A model generated the notes under the pieces. The model was not told the DNA's origin. It saw only the letters and a program-made list of their open reading frames with translations, and ran no database searches. A program made the position numbers and the translations under genes. Below, in pieces: positions 8,403 to 17,166 of a DNA stretch of 64,000 bases; the stretch's first letter is position 1, and every line of letters begins with the position of its first letter. This stretch comes from UBA4416 sp943362175 (GTDB lineage: Bacteria > Bacteroidota > Bacteroidia > B-17B0 > Aurantibacillaceae), in the NCBI GenBank assembly GCA_943362175.1, contig CALRIU020000011.1, positions 119,143-183,142 on the forward strand, written 5' to 3'.

Positions 8403-8858
8403 TCAGTTGAGGGCGATGTAAATATCCACCTCGGCCTGTTCCGGGTTTTGTGATTTTGCACCATACACCTCAAAATCCCCGCTATATGCTCTGTCAAGAG
8501 GTTTCTCCCAGATGCTTACCCATTCGCGATAGACAATACCATCCGATAATTTCCCGGAAGCGGTGAACACTTCAAACGTTTTCCCGGGAACACTAACACC
8601 CATAAGTCCTTCCGGAATAGCATCCAGATCTTTTACTTTATAGCCCAGCACCGTTGTATAAGGCCTTGTATGATCTTTCTCGTAATCGGTATAGAGGGAG
8701 TAGATTTCTTCGCTTAGCTTGTTGGTGATCTTTGAAGAAATGCCTTCAGCCATAAAGCGTTCCCATAAGGCCGGTATGTCTGTGGCAGCCTGATTGTTCT
8801 CATTGCTGGTTCTCACCGACAAGCCGATGATGTAAAAAGTTTCAAGGTTGGTTTTCAT
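8403..8858 (-). CDS. GyrI-like / effector-binding domain protein
   Basis: This 151-residue protein matches the stand-alone effector-binding family: an N-terminal FYIIGLSVRTSNEN strand, a helix IPALWERFMAEG, the YSLYTDYEKDHTRPYTTVLGYKV block, and a C-terminal EVDIYIAL strand. The frame is open further up to 9005, but that extension is the antisense of the adjacent DinB gene end. The ATG at 8858 (MKTNLETFYI) gives the family start. It follows the DinB gene by 20 bp on the same strand and is probably cotranscribed. Confidence 0.78.
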   Translation of the reverse strand: MKTNLETFYIIGLSVRTSNENNQAATDIPALWERFMAEGISSKITNKLSEEIYSLYTDYEKDHTRPYTTVLGYKVKDLDAIPEGLMGVSVPGKTFEVFTASGKLSDGIVYREWVSIWEKPLDRAYSGDFEVYGAKSQNPEQAEVDIYIALN

Positions 8859-8878
8859 AGTGGTTGGTTTAAGGGTGA

Positions 8879-9373
8879 TTAAAATGATTCGTCGGCACTC
8901 GGGCCATAGCTTCCCGGAATCTTCACATCCAGCAGCCTCAGGTATACGCCGAGCTGTGCCCTGTGGTGAATGATCTGACTCATCGCCATGCGTAACACGT
9001 CCCACTTAGGCTCTGTGCTGTAGATCGTTGCTCCGCTTCTCAGCGTCCACATCTCGCCAAGCGATTCTTCTTTGCCGGTTTTCAGATGTTTGCGGGCATC
9101 TTCGACGCATCTTTCAAAGTAATTCAGCAGCTCCTCTGTGGTGTTCACATCCTCTACCTGGTAGGGATTTTTCTCGAAGTCGAGCTCAGTGGTGGTAAAG
9201 GTCATGCCGACCCAGGTAGGAAGCTCGGCAATATGCGATGCCAGGCGCTTAATCGTCATGCTTTTCTCATGTGGCTTCCAACCAAATTTATCCGTTGGGA
9301 TTGCAGATAGCATTTTACGGGTTGTTTTTGCCTCGTTTTCTAATTCTTTGGTAAATGATTCAATTTGTGTCAT
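8879..9373 (-). CDS. DinB family metal-dependent four-helix protein
   Basis: This 164-residue protein has the DinB/YfiT-like layout of a four-helix bundle with spaced histidines: KRLASHIAELPTWVG (His near residue 47) and MSQIIHHRAQLGVYLR (His pair near 136-137). DinB-fold proteins include thiol S-transferases and stress proteins; the reaction here is unknown. It is upstream of the effector-binding gene at 8403-8858 in the same direction. Confidence 0.8.
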   Translation of the reverse strand: MTQIESFTKELENEAKTTRKMLSAIPTDKFGWKPHEKSMTIKRLASHIAELPTWVGMTFTTTELDFEKNPYQVEDVNTTEELLNYFERCVEDARKHLKTGKEESLGEMWTLRSGATIYSTEPKWDVLRMAMSQIIHHRAQLGVYLRLLDVKIPGSYGPSADESF

Positions 9374-9709
9374 AATGGTGGGTTTTTAAAAGATTATGGT
9401 ACAAAGTAAAACCCGGCAAGTGACAGCCTTATGTCAGTAGGAAAATGGATTTTTTAAAAGCATGGGGAATTAAATACTAATATACTGATAATGAATGTGT
9501 TTAAAATCAAAAAAAAATCAGACAGGCACAGAAAGAACAGACACCCGTCCGTCCAGGAAGCAAGGACGGGCACCCCTCTGTAAGAGATGAATTAGAACAG
9601 GGGTAAAACACAGACTGAATTTTACGGAAAGGGAAACAGAACACACATCCCCCGGCCTTCGGCCAGCCCCTTCAAAGGGGGAATGAGAACAAGAGCTACA
9701 CAAAAATTA
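9374..9709. other. hairpin-rich intergenic region
   Basis: This gap of 336 bp lies between the WYL regulator (ends 9710) and the DinB gene (starts 9373), both on the minus strand. I find no credible gene. It contains consecutive hairpins: CCCGTCC/GGACGGG at 9544-9570, ACCCC/GGGGT at 9572-9604, and a C-rich block at 9650-9682 with GGCC-ttc-GGCC followed by CCCCTTCAAAGGGG. The last resembles dispersed C-rich repeats seen in Bacteroidota intergenic DNA. One of these hairpins may terminate the WYL transcript. Confidence 0.6.
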
Positions 9710-10657
9710 TTATTGTTTTTGGGAAATGGCAACTGCTATGTTTTTGACCATGTCTTTCAGCGTGATTGGCTCTGCAATCTCGGCCTTTTCCCCAAACATC
9801 ATATACCAATGGGCAAAGCCCTTAAGCGAGCAGGTCAGAAAGGTCATCTCCACCTTGTCTTTCAGCGGGCGCTCCGACACATAGCCATTGTAATATTTCT
9901 GCTCGCCGAAATATTTCACGATGTCTTTATCCACCAGCATGATGACTTTGTGCAGCTCCTTTTTTTCTTTGGTGATCTGCTTCAGGTATTCCTTCAGGGG
10001 CGGATGTTCCTTCTTGAAGGGCAAGGGCGTACTAACGATCTGCGTGATGCGGTCGGTGCGGAAATTACGGTAATCGTTCCTCAGCTGGCAGAAAGCGATC
10101 AGGTACCAGTTGGAGCCTAAATAGAAAACACCCACCGGTTCGATGTTACGGGAGGTGGTTTCCTGGCTGTGGTTGGCAAAATAGGTAATGGTAAGCACCT
10201 GCCTGCTGGAAATGCCTTTCAGGATGACCTGCAGGGAGCCCGACGCGCTTTTTTCCTTAGTCATCCAGGGATTGCCGAGCACTTCGATGTGATTGTCCAT
10301 CACTTCCAGGTGGTCTTTCTCAGCCGAGCGCAACACCGCTCTGACCTTATACATGGCCGATTTAAAGCTCTCGTCGGTAGAGACGTCGGTCAGCTTTTCC
10401 ACCAGCTTCTCCGCTGTCAGAAAAGCAGTAGCCTCTTCCATCGTAAACATCACCGGCGGCAAGCGGTAGCCATCCATGATCGAGTAGCCGACACCCGTTT
10501 CTCCCACCAGCGGAATTCCGGCTTCTTCCAGTGTGCGGATATCGCGGTATACCGTGCGCAGGCTGATGTTGAACCGGTCGGCAATGTCCTGGGCCTTCAC
10601 AATGCGTTTGGACTGAAGCTGGATCAGGATGGCGGTTACACGGTCGAGACGGTTCAT
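9710..10657 (-). CDS. YafY-type HTH/WYL transcriptional regulator
   Basis: This 315-residue protein has an N-terminal winged HTH (RLDRVTAILIQLQSKRIVKAQDIADRFNISLRTVYRDIRTLEEAGIPL, residues about 3-50), a linker (YRLPPVMFTMEEATAFL), and a WYL domain around 135-210 (LGSNWYLIAFCQLRNDYRNFRTDRI). A WCX-type C-terminal region follows. Such regulators bind a nucleic-acid or nucleotide ligand through WYL. It is divergent from the DUF488 gene, with 81 bp between starts. Confidence 0.88.
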   Translation of the reverse strand: MNRLDRVTAILIQLQSKRIVKAQDIADRFNISLRTVYRDIRTLEEAGIPLVGETGVGYSIMDGYRLPPVMFTMEEATAFLTAEKLVEKLTDVSTDESFKSAMYKVRAVLRSAEKDHLEVMDNHIEVLGNPWMTKEKSASGSLQVILKGISSRQVLTITYFANHSQETTSRNIEPVGVFYLGSNWYLIAFCQLRNDYRNFRTDRITQIVSTPLPFKKEHPPLKEYLKQITKEKKELHKVIMLVDKDIVKYFGEQKYYNGYVSERPLKDKVEMTFLTCSLKGFAHWYMMFGEKAEIAEPITLKDMVKNIAVAISQKQ

Positions 10658-10738
10658 AGCGGCGTTAAATAATTAAAAAACAAATATATAAAATGACGAT
10701 GGTTTATTGGCTCCGGCAATTAGCTTTATCTTAGAGAA

Positions 10739-11257
10739 GTGGAAAAAATCCCTTTGTATACGATAGGACATGGCACACGACCGGCTGAGGAATTCCTGGA
10801 GCTGCTCAAAAGCAACGCCATTACGTATCTCCTCGATGTGCGCTCCAGGCCTTATTCGCGCTACAATCCACACTACAACCGCGAAAGGCTTCAGCAATTC
10901 CTGCAACAACATGGCATCACCTATGTATTTATGGGCGATAGCCTGGGCGGAAAGCCGAAAGATCCTTTATGCTACGACAACAACAACCGCGTGGATTATT
11001 CGAAAGTCAAAGACATGGCCTTTTTCAAAGCCGGCATCGAACGCCTGAAAAACGCTTACACCCGGAACTTAAAAGCAGCGATCATGTGCAGCGAAAGCAA
11101 GCCGCTGGAGTGCCACCGCACCCATCTCATCGGTAAGGAACTTGATAAAGATGGCTTGCTCATAACTCATATTGATGAGAAAGGCCGCCTGATCGGCCAC
11201 AATGAGCTGATGAGGGCACAACATAAAAAACCAGGGGGCGACTTATTCGATAATTAG
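10739..11257 (+). CDS. DUF488 family protein
   Basis: This 172-residue protein starts at GTG. It shows the DUF488 hallmarks YTIGHGTRPAEEFLELL near the N-terminus, LLDVRSRPYSRYNPHYN, and CSESKPLECHR near residue 120. The family is widespread and its role is unsettled; the conserved Cys-x-x-x-x-x-x-Cys-His-Arg element suggests a redox or nucleic-acid-linked enzyme. It is divergent from the WYL regulator. Confidence 0.85.
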   Translation: MEKIPLYTIGHGTRPAEEFLELLKSNAITYLLDVRSRPYSRYNPHYNRERLQQFLQQHGITYVFMGDSLGGKPKDPLCYDNNNRVDYSKVKDMAFFKAGIERLKNAYTRNLKAAIMCSESKPLECHRTHLIGKELDKDGLLITHIDEKGRLIGHNELMRAQHKKPGGDLFDN

Positions 11258-11423
11258 AAACTATCTCAAGGTTCTCCTGATCCAGAATCCCTTTGGGACT
11301 TCATAGCGAAACGCGATGTCCTTTTGCAGGGATAGGTCGTCAAAGCACCAAGGCTTCAAAATACATGTTATTTACAGACTACATGAGTAAACAGCGATAA
11401 AACCTGTTTATAGTGTCCCCTCG

Positions 11424-14036
11424 TTATAGGAGCTCCACATAGCCTTCCCTTCCGTTCACCCGGATCCTCTGTCCGTCCCTGATAAGTTTGGTAGCATGCT
11501 CAATGCCTACAACAGCGGGCAGGCCGTATTCGCGGGCAACCACCGCGCCATGGGTCATCAATCCGCCCACTTCGGTAACGAGGCCTGTTAAGGAGACAAA
11601 CAAGGGTGTCCAGCTGGGATCGGTAAAAGAGGTCACCAGGATATCGCCCTCTTCGATGTCGGCCTCTTCGATGTTTAAGATCACGCGTGCGCGTCCCTCT
11701 ACGACTCCGGAAGAAACCGCCAGGCCTGCAATAGCTCCGGCAGGAAGGTGCCCGTGCCTGTACTTGCCGGCTATGATCTCGCCATCGGAGGTCATCACGC
11801 GGGGGGGCGTCAGCCTTTCGTAAATTTTATACTCTTCTTTGCGTTGATGGATGAGCCGGTAGTCCGTTTGATGTGTCTCAACCAGGGCGCGGAGCTCCTC
11901 AAGGCTCAGGTAATAGATATCTTCTTTTTCCTGAATAGCCCCCGCCTGTAATAGGTCTCCGGCCTCCCGTAACAATGCCTGCTTATAGATGAAGTAGCGA
12001 TTGACCAGGCCATATTTAGGATATTCCCGGTAGCCTATGAATTGGCGCAGCAAACCGATCATGCGTTGTGTTTCCGCAGCTTTTTGCTCACCGTCCGGGA
12101 GTTGCTTCAGGCGCTCTACTAATTCCTGCTCCTTTTTCAAGGCCTCCTCCAAACCTTGCTCAAATTTCCGTTTGCTTTCGCCGGGCTCAAAGTTTTTGAT
12201 GTTGGTGAGGATCATTGGAACCACGATGGCCGGCTTTTCGCTCCAGCGCGTTCGCGTGATATCCACTTCGCCCACACAGCGCATGCCATATACATCCAGG
12301 TAGGCATGAATAGCCTTACTCGCTTCTTTTCCACCATCCAGGCGAAGAAGTCCTTCCAGAAAGCCATCCTCTTTCTGCTCACGCAGGTAGCCGATCACCT
12401 CCGGGTAAGGACGGATCACATCGGCAACATCCAACAGGGCGAGGCCCATTTCAGAGGTAATATTATGCGGTACAGATTGGGAAAGGACATCCGCTGCATT
12501 CTTCCCGCCGAGCCACTCGCTCATTTTTTCGTTGATCCATGAGGAAACATTCATGCCGAGCATGATCACGCTCATGCTTTGTGAATTGAACATCGCTTTC
12601 TTTACCTCCTGCATGTCCTCCCGGATAAAGTCAAACAGCGCCACTCCCGACTTTACACAGATCTCCTGCTTCAGCTTTTCTATCGATGCCTGGCTTGCCC
12701 TGGTGAGCTCAGGCACAAGCTCAGGATTATTCTCAAATGGTGCGAGGTAATCCCATGACAGATCTTTGCTCATGTATGCGGGGCTCTGCGCCTGGACAGC
12801 CGGTACGGGGTTAAAGAAATCCTTCCGCCCTGAAATGGTGATGAGCGCATCTTTGACCAGCTGGTCCGATTTCCCGAAGACTTCAATGAATTTCTCACGG
12901 CTCTCAGGCGAAGCGAGCTGCTGCGTCACATCTACAAATAACCTTCCACCGGCTGCACGCGCATTGGCCGTCAGTTGAAAAAAAGACAAACCCAATGGTT
13001 TCATCGCATCTGTCATCATTTGATTATGCCCCACGGATACGTATACATGATTTTCATCGTCTCCTGCTTCGGGAATTGGAAATACCGTAGTGACGGGCCG
13101 GCTTTGAACAATGTAAAACACACCATCAGCCAGGCACCATTCGATATCCTGCGGGTTGCCGAAATGCGCTTCGATCGTTCTGCCCAGGCGCTCAAGCTCA
13201 AGGAGCTGCTCATCGCTGAGTGCCTGCCTGTTTTGCCGGGCAGGCTCAAGCGCTTCCTGTTGGGTACCGCCCTCTTTTAACGCATAAATTGCCAGCTTCT
13301 TCACAGCGATGTTCCTTGTAATGATTTTACCCTGGCACACACGATAGTGATCGGCATTCACCAGGCCCGACACGAGCGCCTCGCCCAGTCCAAAGCCGGC
13401 GTCAACGGATAGCACTTTCCGGTTTGAGTTTACCGGATCTGCCGTAAACATAATTCCCGAAACATCCGGAAAGACCATCTCCTGAACAACCACGGCCAAA
13501 GAAACGCGCTGATGGCCGAATCCATTTTGCAGGCGGTAAATCACCGCACGCTCTGTAAATAACGACGCCCAGCATCTGCTGATGTCCTTCAAAACAGATG
13601 CTTTTCCGATCACATTCAGGTAGCTGTCCTGCTGGCCCGCAAAAGAAGCCGTGGGCAGGTCTTCCGCCGTAGCGCTGGAACGTATGGCATAAGCCTTCCT
13701 TTCATCTCTTAGCTCAAGGTGCCGGACAATGTCCCGTACGATGTCTTCCGGGATCTGCGTTTCTTCAATCAGCTTCCGGATCTTTGCACTCAGCTCCGCA
13801 ATCCGCTTCCGGTCATCTGCTTTCAAAACAGCCAGCTGCTCCAGGAGTGAACCAAGCGCTTCGTTACTACCGGTAATCTTGTGATACGCTTCAGTGGTCA
13901 CACAAAAGCCTCCGGGCACTGCTACACCGTTAATCCGGGAGAGCTCTCCCAGGTTGGCGCCTTTTCCTCCCGCCAGCTCTGCGGTTTCACGGCCGATGTC
14001 CTCAAAATCCACGACATAAACACTCCTGTTTTTCAT
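11424..14036 (-). CDS. rph: rifamycin-inactivating phosphotransferase
   Basis: This 870-residue protein has the three-part layout of rifampin phosphotransferase: an N-terminal ATP-binding domain (GGKGANLGELSR; YAIRSSATAEDLPTASFAGQ near 110-130), a middle region that in RPH binds rifamycin (DVADVIRPYPEVIGYL, YGMRCVGEVDITRTRW), and a C-terminal swivelling His domain (GGLMTHGAVVAREYGLPAVVG, His near 829). Its length fits RPH (about 865) better than PEP synthase (about 790), and the middle domain matches RPH as I remember it. RPH moves the ATP beta-phosphate to the rifamycin ansa chain. The frame extends upstream into marR, so ATG 14036 is chosen. A marR gene lies immediately upstream. Confidence 0.85.
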   Translation of the reverse strand: MKNRSVYVVDFEDIGRETAELAGGKGANLGELSRINGVAVPGGFCVTTEAYHKITGSNEALGSLLEQLAVLKADDRKRIAELSAKIRKLIEETQIPEDIVRDIVRHLELRDERKAYAIRSSATAEDLPTASFAGQQDSYLNVIGKASVLKDISRCWASLFTERAVIYRLQNGFGHQRVSLAVVVQEMVFPDVSGIMFTADPVNSNRKVLSVDAGFGLGEALVSGLVNADHYRVCQGKIITRNIAVKKLAIYALKEGGTQQEALEPARQNRQALSDEQLLELERLGRTIEAHFGNPQDIEWCLADGVFYIVQSRPVTTVFPIPEAGDDENHVYVSVGHNQMMTDAMKPLGLSFFQLTANARAAGGRLFVDVTQQLASPESREKFIEVFGKSDQLVKDALITISGRKDFFNPVPAVQAQSPAYMSKDLSWDYLAPFENNPELVPELTRASQASIEKLKQEICVKSGVALFDFIREDMQEVKKAMFNSQSMSVIMLGMNVSSWINEKMSEWLGGKNAADVLSQSVPHNITSEMGLALLDVADVIRPYPEVIGYLREQKEDGFLEGLLRLDGGKEASKAIHAYLDVYGMRCVGEVDITRTRWSEKPAIVVPMILTNIKNFEPGESKRKFEQGLEEALKKEQELVERLKQLPDGEQKAAETQRMIGLLRQFIGYREYPKYGLVNRYFIYKQALLREAGDLLQAGAIQEKEDIYYLSLEELRALVETHQTDYRLIHQRKEEYKIYERLTPPRVMTSDGEIIAGKYRHGHLPAGAIAGLAVSSGVVEGRARVILNIEEADIEEGDILVTSFTDPSWTPLFVSLTGLVTEVGGLMTHGAVVAREYGLPAVVGIEHATKLIRDGQRIRVNGREGYVELL

Positions 14037-14094
14037 CTGCTTTCTTTTACGATTCCTTGTTACTGAATTTCTGTACTCTGCTACATGATGCCCA

Positions 14095-14559
14095 TCAGGA
14101 TTCCGCGGCACGCATCGCCGCTGTTGTTTCATCCATGAGCTCAATGGCTTTCAAAAAATAAGCTTCGATGACCTTCATATCCTTGCTTGAAAACGAAGCC
14201 ATCATTTTCTCTGATTTGCTCCGGAACTTTTTGTAGAGCGGTTCCAGAAGCGACAGGATATTTTTCGTATTGGGGACAATGATCACCTTCCGCCTGTCGT
14301 CTTCCGCCAATTGCCGCTTCACGAGTTTCTTCTTTTCAAACCGGTCTATCAGGCCTGTGACAGCACCGGTTGTCAGTCCCGTAAGGATGGAAAGCTCGCC
14401 CGCCGTCATTTGCCCTTTTTCCATCAGAAAGCCCAGGTACTTATGATCCGTTCCGGAGAGCCCCGCTTTCCGGCCAATGGCTTCATGCATCTGGATGGTG
14501 GCATAAGCGTGGTACTGATTCAGTTTTCTGAGTCGTCTGATCTGGTCTGCATCCATCAT
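14095..14559 (-). CDS. MarR-family regulator
   Basis: This 154-residue winged-HTH protein has the MarR core: MTAGELSILTGLTTGAVTGLIDRFEKKKLVKRQLAEDDRRKVIIV at about residues 51-95, with the conserved DDRR wing. It is 58 bp upstream of rph on the same strand and has a long palindrome 4 bp upstream of its start. It probably represses itself and rph and is released by a small molecule, perhaps a rifamycin or other aromatic compound; that ligand is inferred. Confidence 0.9.
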   Translation of the reverse strand: MMDADQIRRLRKLNQYHAYATIQMHEAIGRKAGLSGTDHKYLGFLMEKGQMTAGELSILTGLTTGAVTGLIDRFEKKKLVKRQLAEDDRRKVIIVPNTKNILSLLEPLYKKFRSKSEKMMASFSSKDMKVIEAYFLKAIELMDETTAAMRAAES

Positions 14560-14562
14560 TAT

Positions 14563-14595
14563 ATCTTTGTTACTAATTATCTTAGCAACAAAGAT
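14563..14595. promoter_or_regulatory. MarR operator palindrome
   Basis: Two 14-bp arms, ATCTTTGTTACTAA (14563-14576) and TTAGCAACAAAGAT (14582-14595), form an inverted repeat with one mismatch and a 5-bp spacer. It ends 4 bp before the marR start and so must overlap the promoter or leader. Size and symmetry fit a MarR dimer site. Confidence 0.8.
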
Positions 14596-14663
14596 AATAC
14601 AAATTTCAGAACCTGCCAGGCATCGGGATCATTTTCATGACACAGAGCTGAACAAGCGGGGTG

Positions 14664-15836
14664 TTATTTCCCTAACTTCCAGCCATAGAGCCAATCCAAC
14701 TGTTTGATCTGCTGTTTTATAAAAAAGCCGATGAGCTTGTCCCTGAACCAGGCGGCAACCGGGTTTGTTTTGGACTTTGTGTTTCCTACTTTTTGCGCCG
14801 TTTTAATGACTTTTTCAACCCGCGGCCTTCTTTCATCCTGGAACTTTTGAAATGCAATCGCAAAGCTCTCCTCTTTCTTCAGGTAATGGCTTAACACCAG
14901 CGTATCTTCCAAGGCAAGTGATGCTCCTTGCCCCACATGGGGAGAGATTCCATGGGCTGCATCACCGATCAGGCAGACTCTTCCTTTGTACCAGCCGGGT
15001 AGCCTGGGCAAATCATACACCGGGTAGGCAATGATCTCTTCGGTGTGTTTTATAATTTCAGAAAACAGGGGATCATCGTTCCTGTGAATCCCGAGCAATT
15101 TATGCCTGATCTCCTCCTTCAGGCTCAGCTCTGTTTCCGAACGGTCGGGTTCAGCTGCCCTGTAATAGTTATTAAACCACCACACTTCACCAAGGTCCGA
15201 TACCGAATAGGCAAAGAATCCCCGTTCGCCAAAGCACATCTGAATAGCTGTGGACGGTGTGCTCAAGCCTGGTACGCGGGCAAAACCTCCTGTTGAAATG
15301 AGCTTCGTATAATGCAGGAAGCTAGTATCCGGGAATAAAAAGCTTCTGACCGAAGAGAACATACCATCACATGCAATTAAAATATCCCCCTCTGCATTGG
15401 AATTGTCTTCAAACGTAGCGGTAATGTTATCTCCGTTTTCCGTTAGTTTTTTGAACTTCTTGCTATAGTGTATTCTGATTCCCTTATTTACGGCGGCTTC
15501 ACGTACCGCTCTATTAAAGTTGGACCTCTTGATCTGGAGTGTTTCGCAACCGTATAAATCCTTTTGATAAGCGGTTAAGAGTTCTGCGATCTGATTTCCG
15601 GAATGGTTGTAAAACTGAATAGAGCCGGGTGTAAAATCCGATTTCAGCGTGTCGGTATTTATAAATTCTTTTAAGACGTTCAGGCCATTCGGTGTAACTC
15701 CCAGAAAGGCACCTTCATGTATGTTTTCGGCAGACCTCGATTCGTAAATTTCAGAATCGTAGCCGATTTTTTGGAGTTGCAGCGCCATGATAGGCCCCGC
15801 AACTCCTGCTCCGATGATGATTGCTTTTTTAGTCAT
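14664..15836 (-). CDS. FAD-dependent monooxygenase (PHBH/TetX-like)
   Basis: This 390-residue group A flavoprotein monooxygenase has an N-terminal Rossmann motif GAGVAGPIMALQLQKIGY, a middle DG motif (LIACDGMFSSVRSF), and the second FAD motif GRVCLIGDAAHGISPHVGQGASLALEDTLVL near residues 280-310. Length and layout are like TetX and related antibiotic or aromatic hydroxylases, which use NAD(P)H and O2. The substrate is not readable from sequence. It overlaps the upstream membrane-protein gene by 8 bp, so the two are translationally coupled. It lies next to the rph-marR pair. Confidence 0.85.
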   Translation of the reverse strand: MTKKAIIIGAGVAGPIMALQLQKIGYDSEIYESRSAENIHEGAFLGVTPNGLNVLKEFINTDTLKSDFTPGSIQFYNHSGNQIAELLTAYQKDLYGCETLQIKRSNFNRAVREAAVNKGIRIHYSKKFKKLTENGDNITATFEDNSNAEGDILIACDGMFSSVRSFLFPDTSFLHYTKLISTGGFARVPGLSTPSTAIQMCFGERGFFAYSVSDLGEVWWFNNYYRAAEPDRSETELSLKEEIRHKLLGIHRNDDPLFSEIIKHTEEIIAYPVYDLPRLPGWYKGRVCLIGDAAHGISPHVGQGASLALEDTLVLSHYLKKEESFAIAFQKFQDERRPRVEKVIKTAQKVGNTKSKTNPVAAWFRDKLIGFFIKQQIKQLDWLYGWKLGK

Positions 15837-16326
15837 TATTTTTATTTTTTAAGTTAAATACCGGTATGAGCGAAAGATTCAACAGGAAAAAAATCCCGAC
15901 GCGCAGGTAATTCAGATGGCGCCACGTAGCTGCTTTTTGAACTAAAAGGGCATCAACGGTATTGCCGGGTGGCAGGTGTTGAAATTCGATAATGGCAGGT
16001 GCAAAATAGAGCAAGGTCCAGGCCCTCACGGCGATATGCCCTGCCAGGATGAGCAGCATGGCATTCCTTCGTGGCTTGATGTTCCAGTTGAAGATCAGCG
16101 CTGCCATGAAGATGAGCTCATGAATGCCGTGCGTGACGATCCAGAATACTTTAAAATCCAGGCCATAAGGTTGTTGAAAAAAGACCAGCGAGGCGGGAGG
16201 CGCGGCTGTCCACGCCGGAACCATTAAAGCGGTTTCCCACACCTGGGCTCCGTTCATGATACAGTAGGCACAGATGGAATAAAAAAGCCATTTGTCGGCC
16301 TTTGAGTATGTATTGACGGTGTTCAT
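15829..16326 (-). CDS. membrane protein coupled to FAD monooxygenase
   Basis: This 165-residue protein has about four hydrophobic segments (roughly residues 13-30, 58-78, 87-108, 138-158). Its start is 12 bp after the stop of the GIN-domain gene, and its end overlaps the monooxygenase start by 8 bp. I do not recognise a named family. The tight coupling suggests it works with the monooxygenase, for example as a membrane partner, but no motif supports a specific role. Confidence 0.65.
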   Translation of the reverse strand: MNTVNTYSKADKWLFYSICAYCIMNGAQVWETALMVPAWTAAPPASLVFFQQPYGLDFKVFWIVTHGIHELIFMAALIFNWNIKPRRNAMLLILAGHIAVRAWTLLYFAPAIIEFQHLPPGNTVDALLVQKAATWRHLNYLRVGIFFLLNLSLIPVFNLKNKNND

Positions 16327-16338
16327 GAGTTATTGTTT

Positions 16339-17025
16339 TCAGATGTGTTTTACAATTCCTTCTCCTCTTACGTTGATATCCCGCAATATTCCAGGTCCCG
16401 AATAATAGATGGGCCCATCGCCCAGCTGATTTATATCTATCAGCTTATCAGCATACACTTTTACTTCAGCGCCCGACAGATGTTTTAGTTGTAACTCCTC
16501 CGCTTGTAAGGCTGTTGCATCCAAATTCCCTTCGCCCTGCACTTTGATTGCTGCCTGCCGGCACTTGCCGGAAAGCGTGACATTTCCTGCTGCCTGGTGC
16601 AACAGGCCGACGAAGGAGCTCTCAACTGAGAGGGAAACGCTGTGCGCCTCCCGGACCTTGATGTTGATGGGAAATGGCGATTTAAGTCCTTCCTTGCAAA
16701 TGACCGTCGCCCCCTCATGACTGATATCCATGGTATTTATAGTTCTGAGAAATATACTTACCCGGCATTTCGTGAACAGGGGCTTATTGAACTTGCCTTC
16801 CGAAGACACATAGAGGGTTCTGCCGGAGTTGGTCACTTCAAAATACCGGATCAGGTTCTGGTCTGTTTCTATCATTACTTTTTCCTCATCGGCCTGAAAC
16901 AGTTCAATAATGCCGGATGTTAGCAGGTGAAGCCTGACGAATGAGCTCACCCTGATTTCTTTGGTAACTATTTCCGCGTTACCTTTTACTTCTACCATTT
17001 GTCTTAGTTTTTTAAAGTTTATCAT
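16339..17025 (-). CDS. GIN-domain (DUF2807-like) protein
   Basis: This 228-residue protein has the repetitive beta-strand pattern of GIN/DUF2807 domains: VKGNAEIVTKEIRVSSFVRLHL, IETDQNLIRYFEV, LSGKCRQAAIKVQGEGNLDATALQAEELQLKHLSGAEVKVYADK. These fold into a beta-solenoid and are usually exported, but no signal peptide is seen here, which is odd. An alternative start is the Met at residue 10. It is the first gene of the operon with the membrane protein and monooxygenase, and is divergent from araC. Confidence 0.7.
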   Translation of the reverse strand: MINFKKLRQMVEVKGNAEIVTKEIRVSSFVRLHLLTSGIIELFQADEEKVMIETDQNLIRYFEVTNSGRTLYVSSEGKFNKPLFTKCRVSIFLRTINTMDISHEGATVICKEGLKSPFPINIKVREAHSVSLSVESSFVGLLHQAAGNVTLSGKCRQAAIKVQGEGNLDATALQAEELQLKHLSGAEVKVYADKLIDINQLGDGPIYYSGPGILRDINVRGEGIVKHI

Positions 17026-17036
17026 TTTAAACCACC

Positions 17037-17089
17037 GAAAGGTTAAGTTCTTTACATTTGCAGAACCGCTTTGTGGTTCGTTACCTTTC
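17037..17089. promoter_or_regulatory. nested inverted repeats between GIN operon and araC
   Basis: In the 141-bp divergent gap, GAAAGGT (17037-17043) pairs with ACCTTTC (17083-17089), and inside it GAACC (17063-17067) pairs with GGTTC (17075-17079). The position suggests a shared control site for the araC gene and the GIN-membrane-monooxygenase operon. Arms are short, so this is tentative. Confidence 0.35.
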
Positions 17090-17166
17090 TTTACAGGGTC
17101 AAAATTACAGAGACAAAGAGCGCATGACTGTCAATTAAGGGAATTAAACTTATATCAGAAGGAGCT

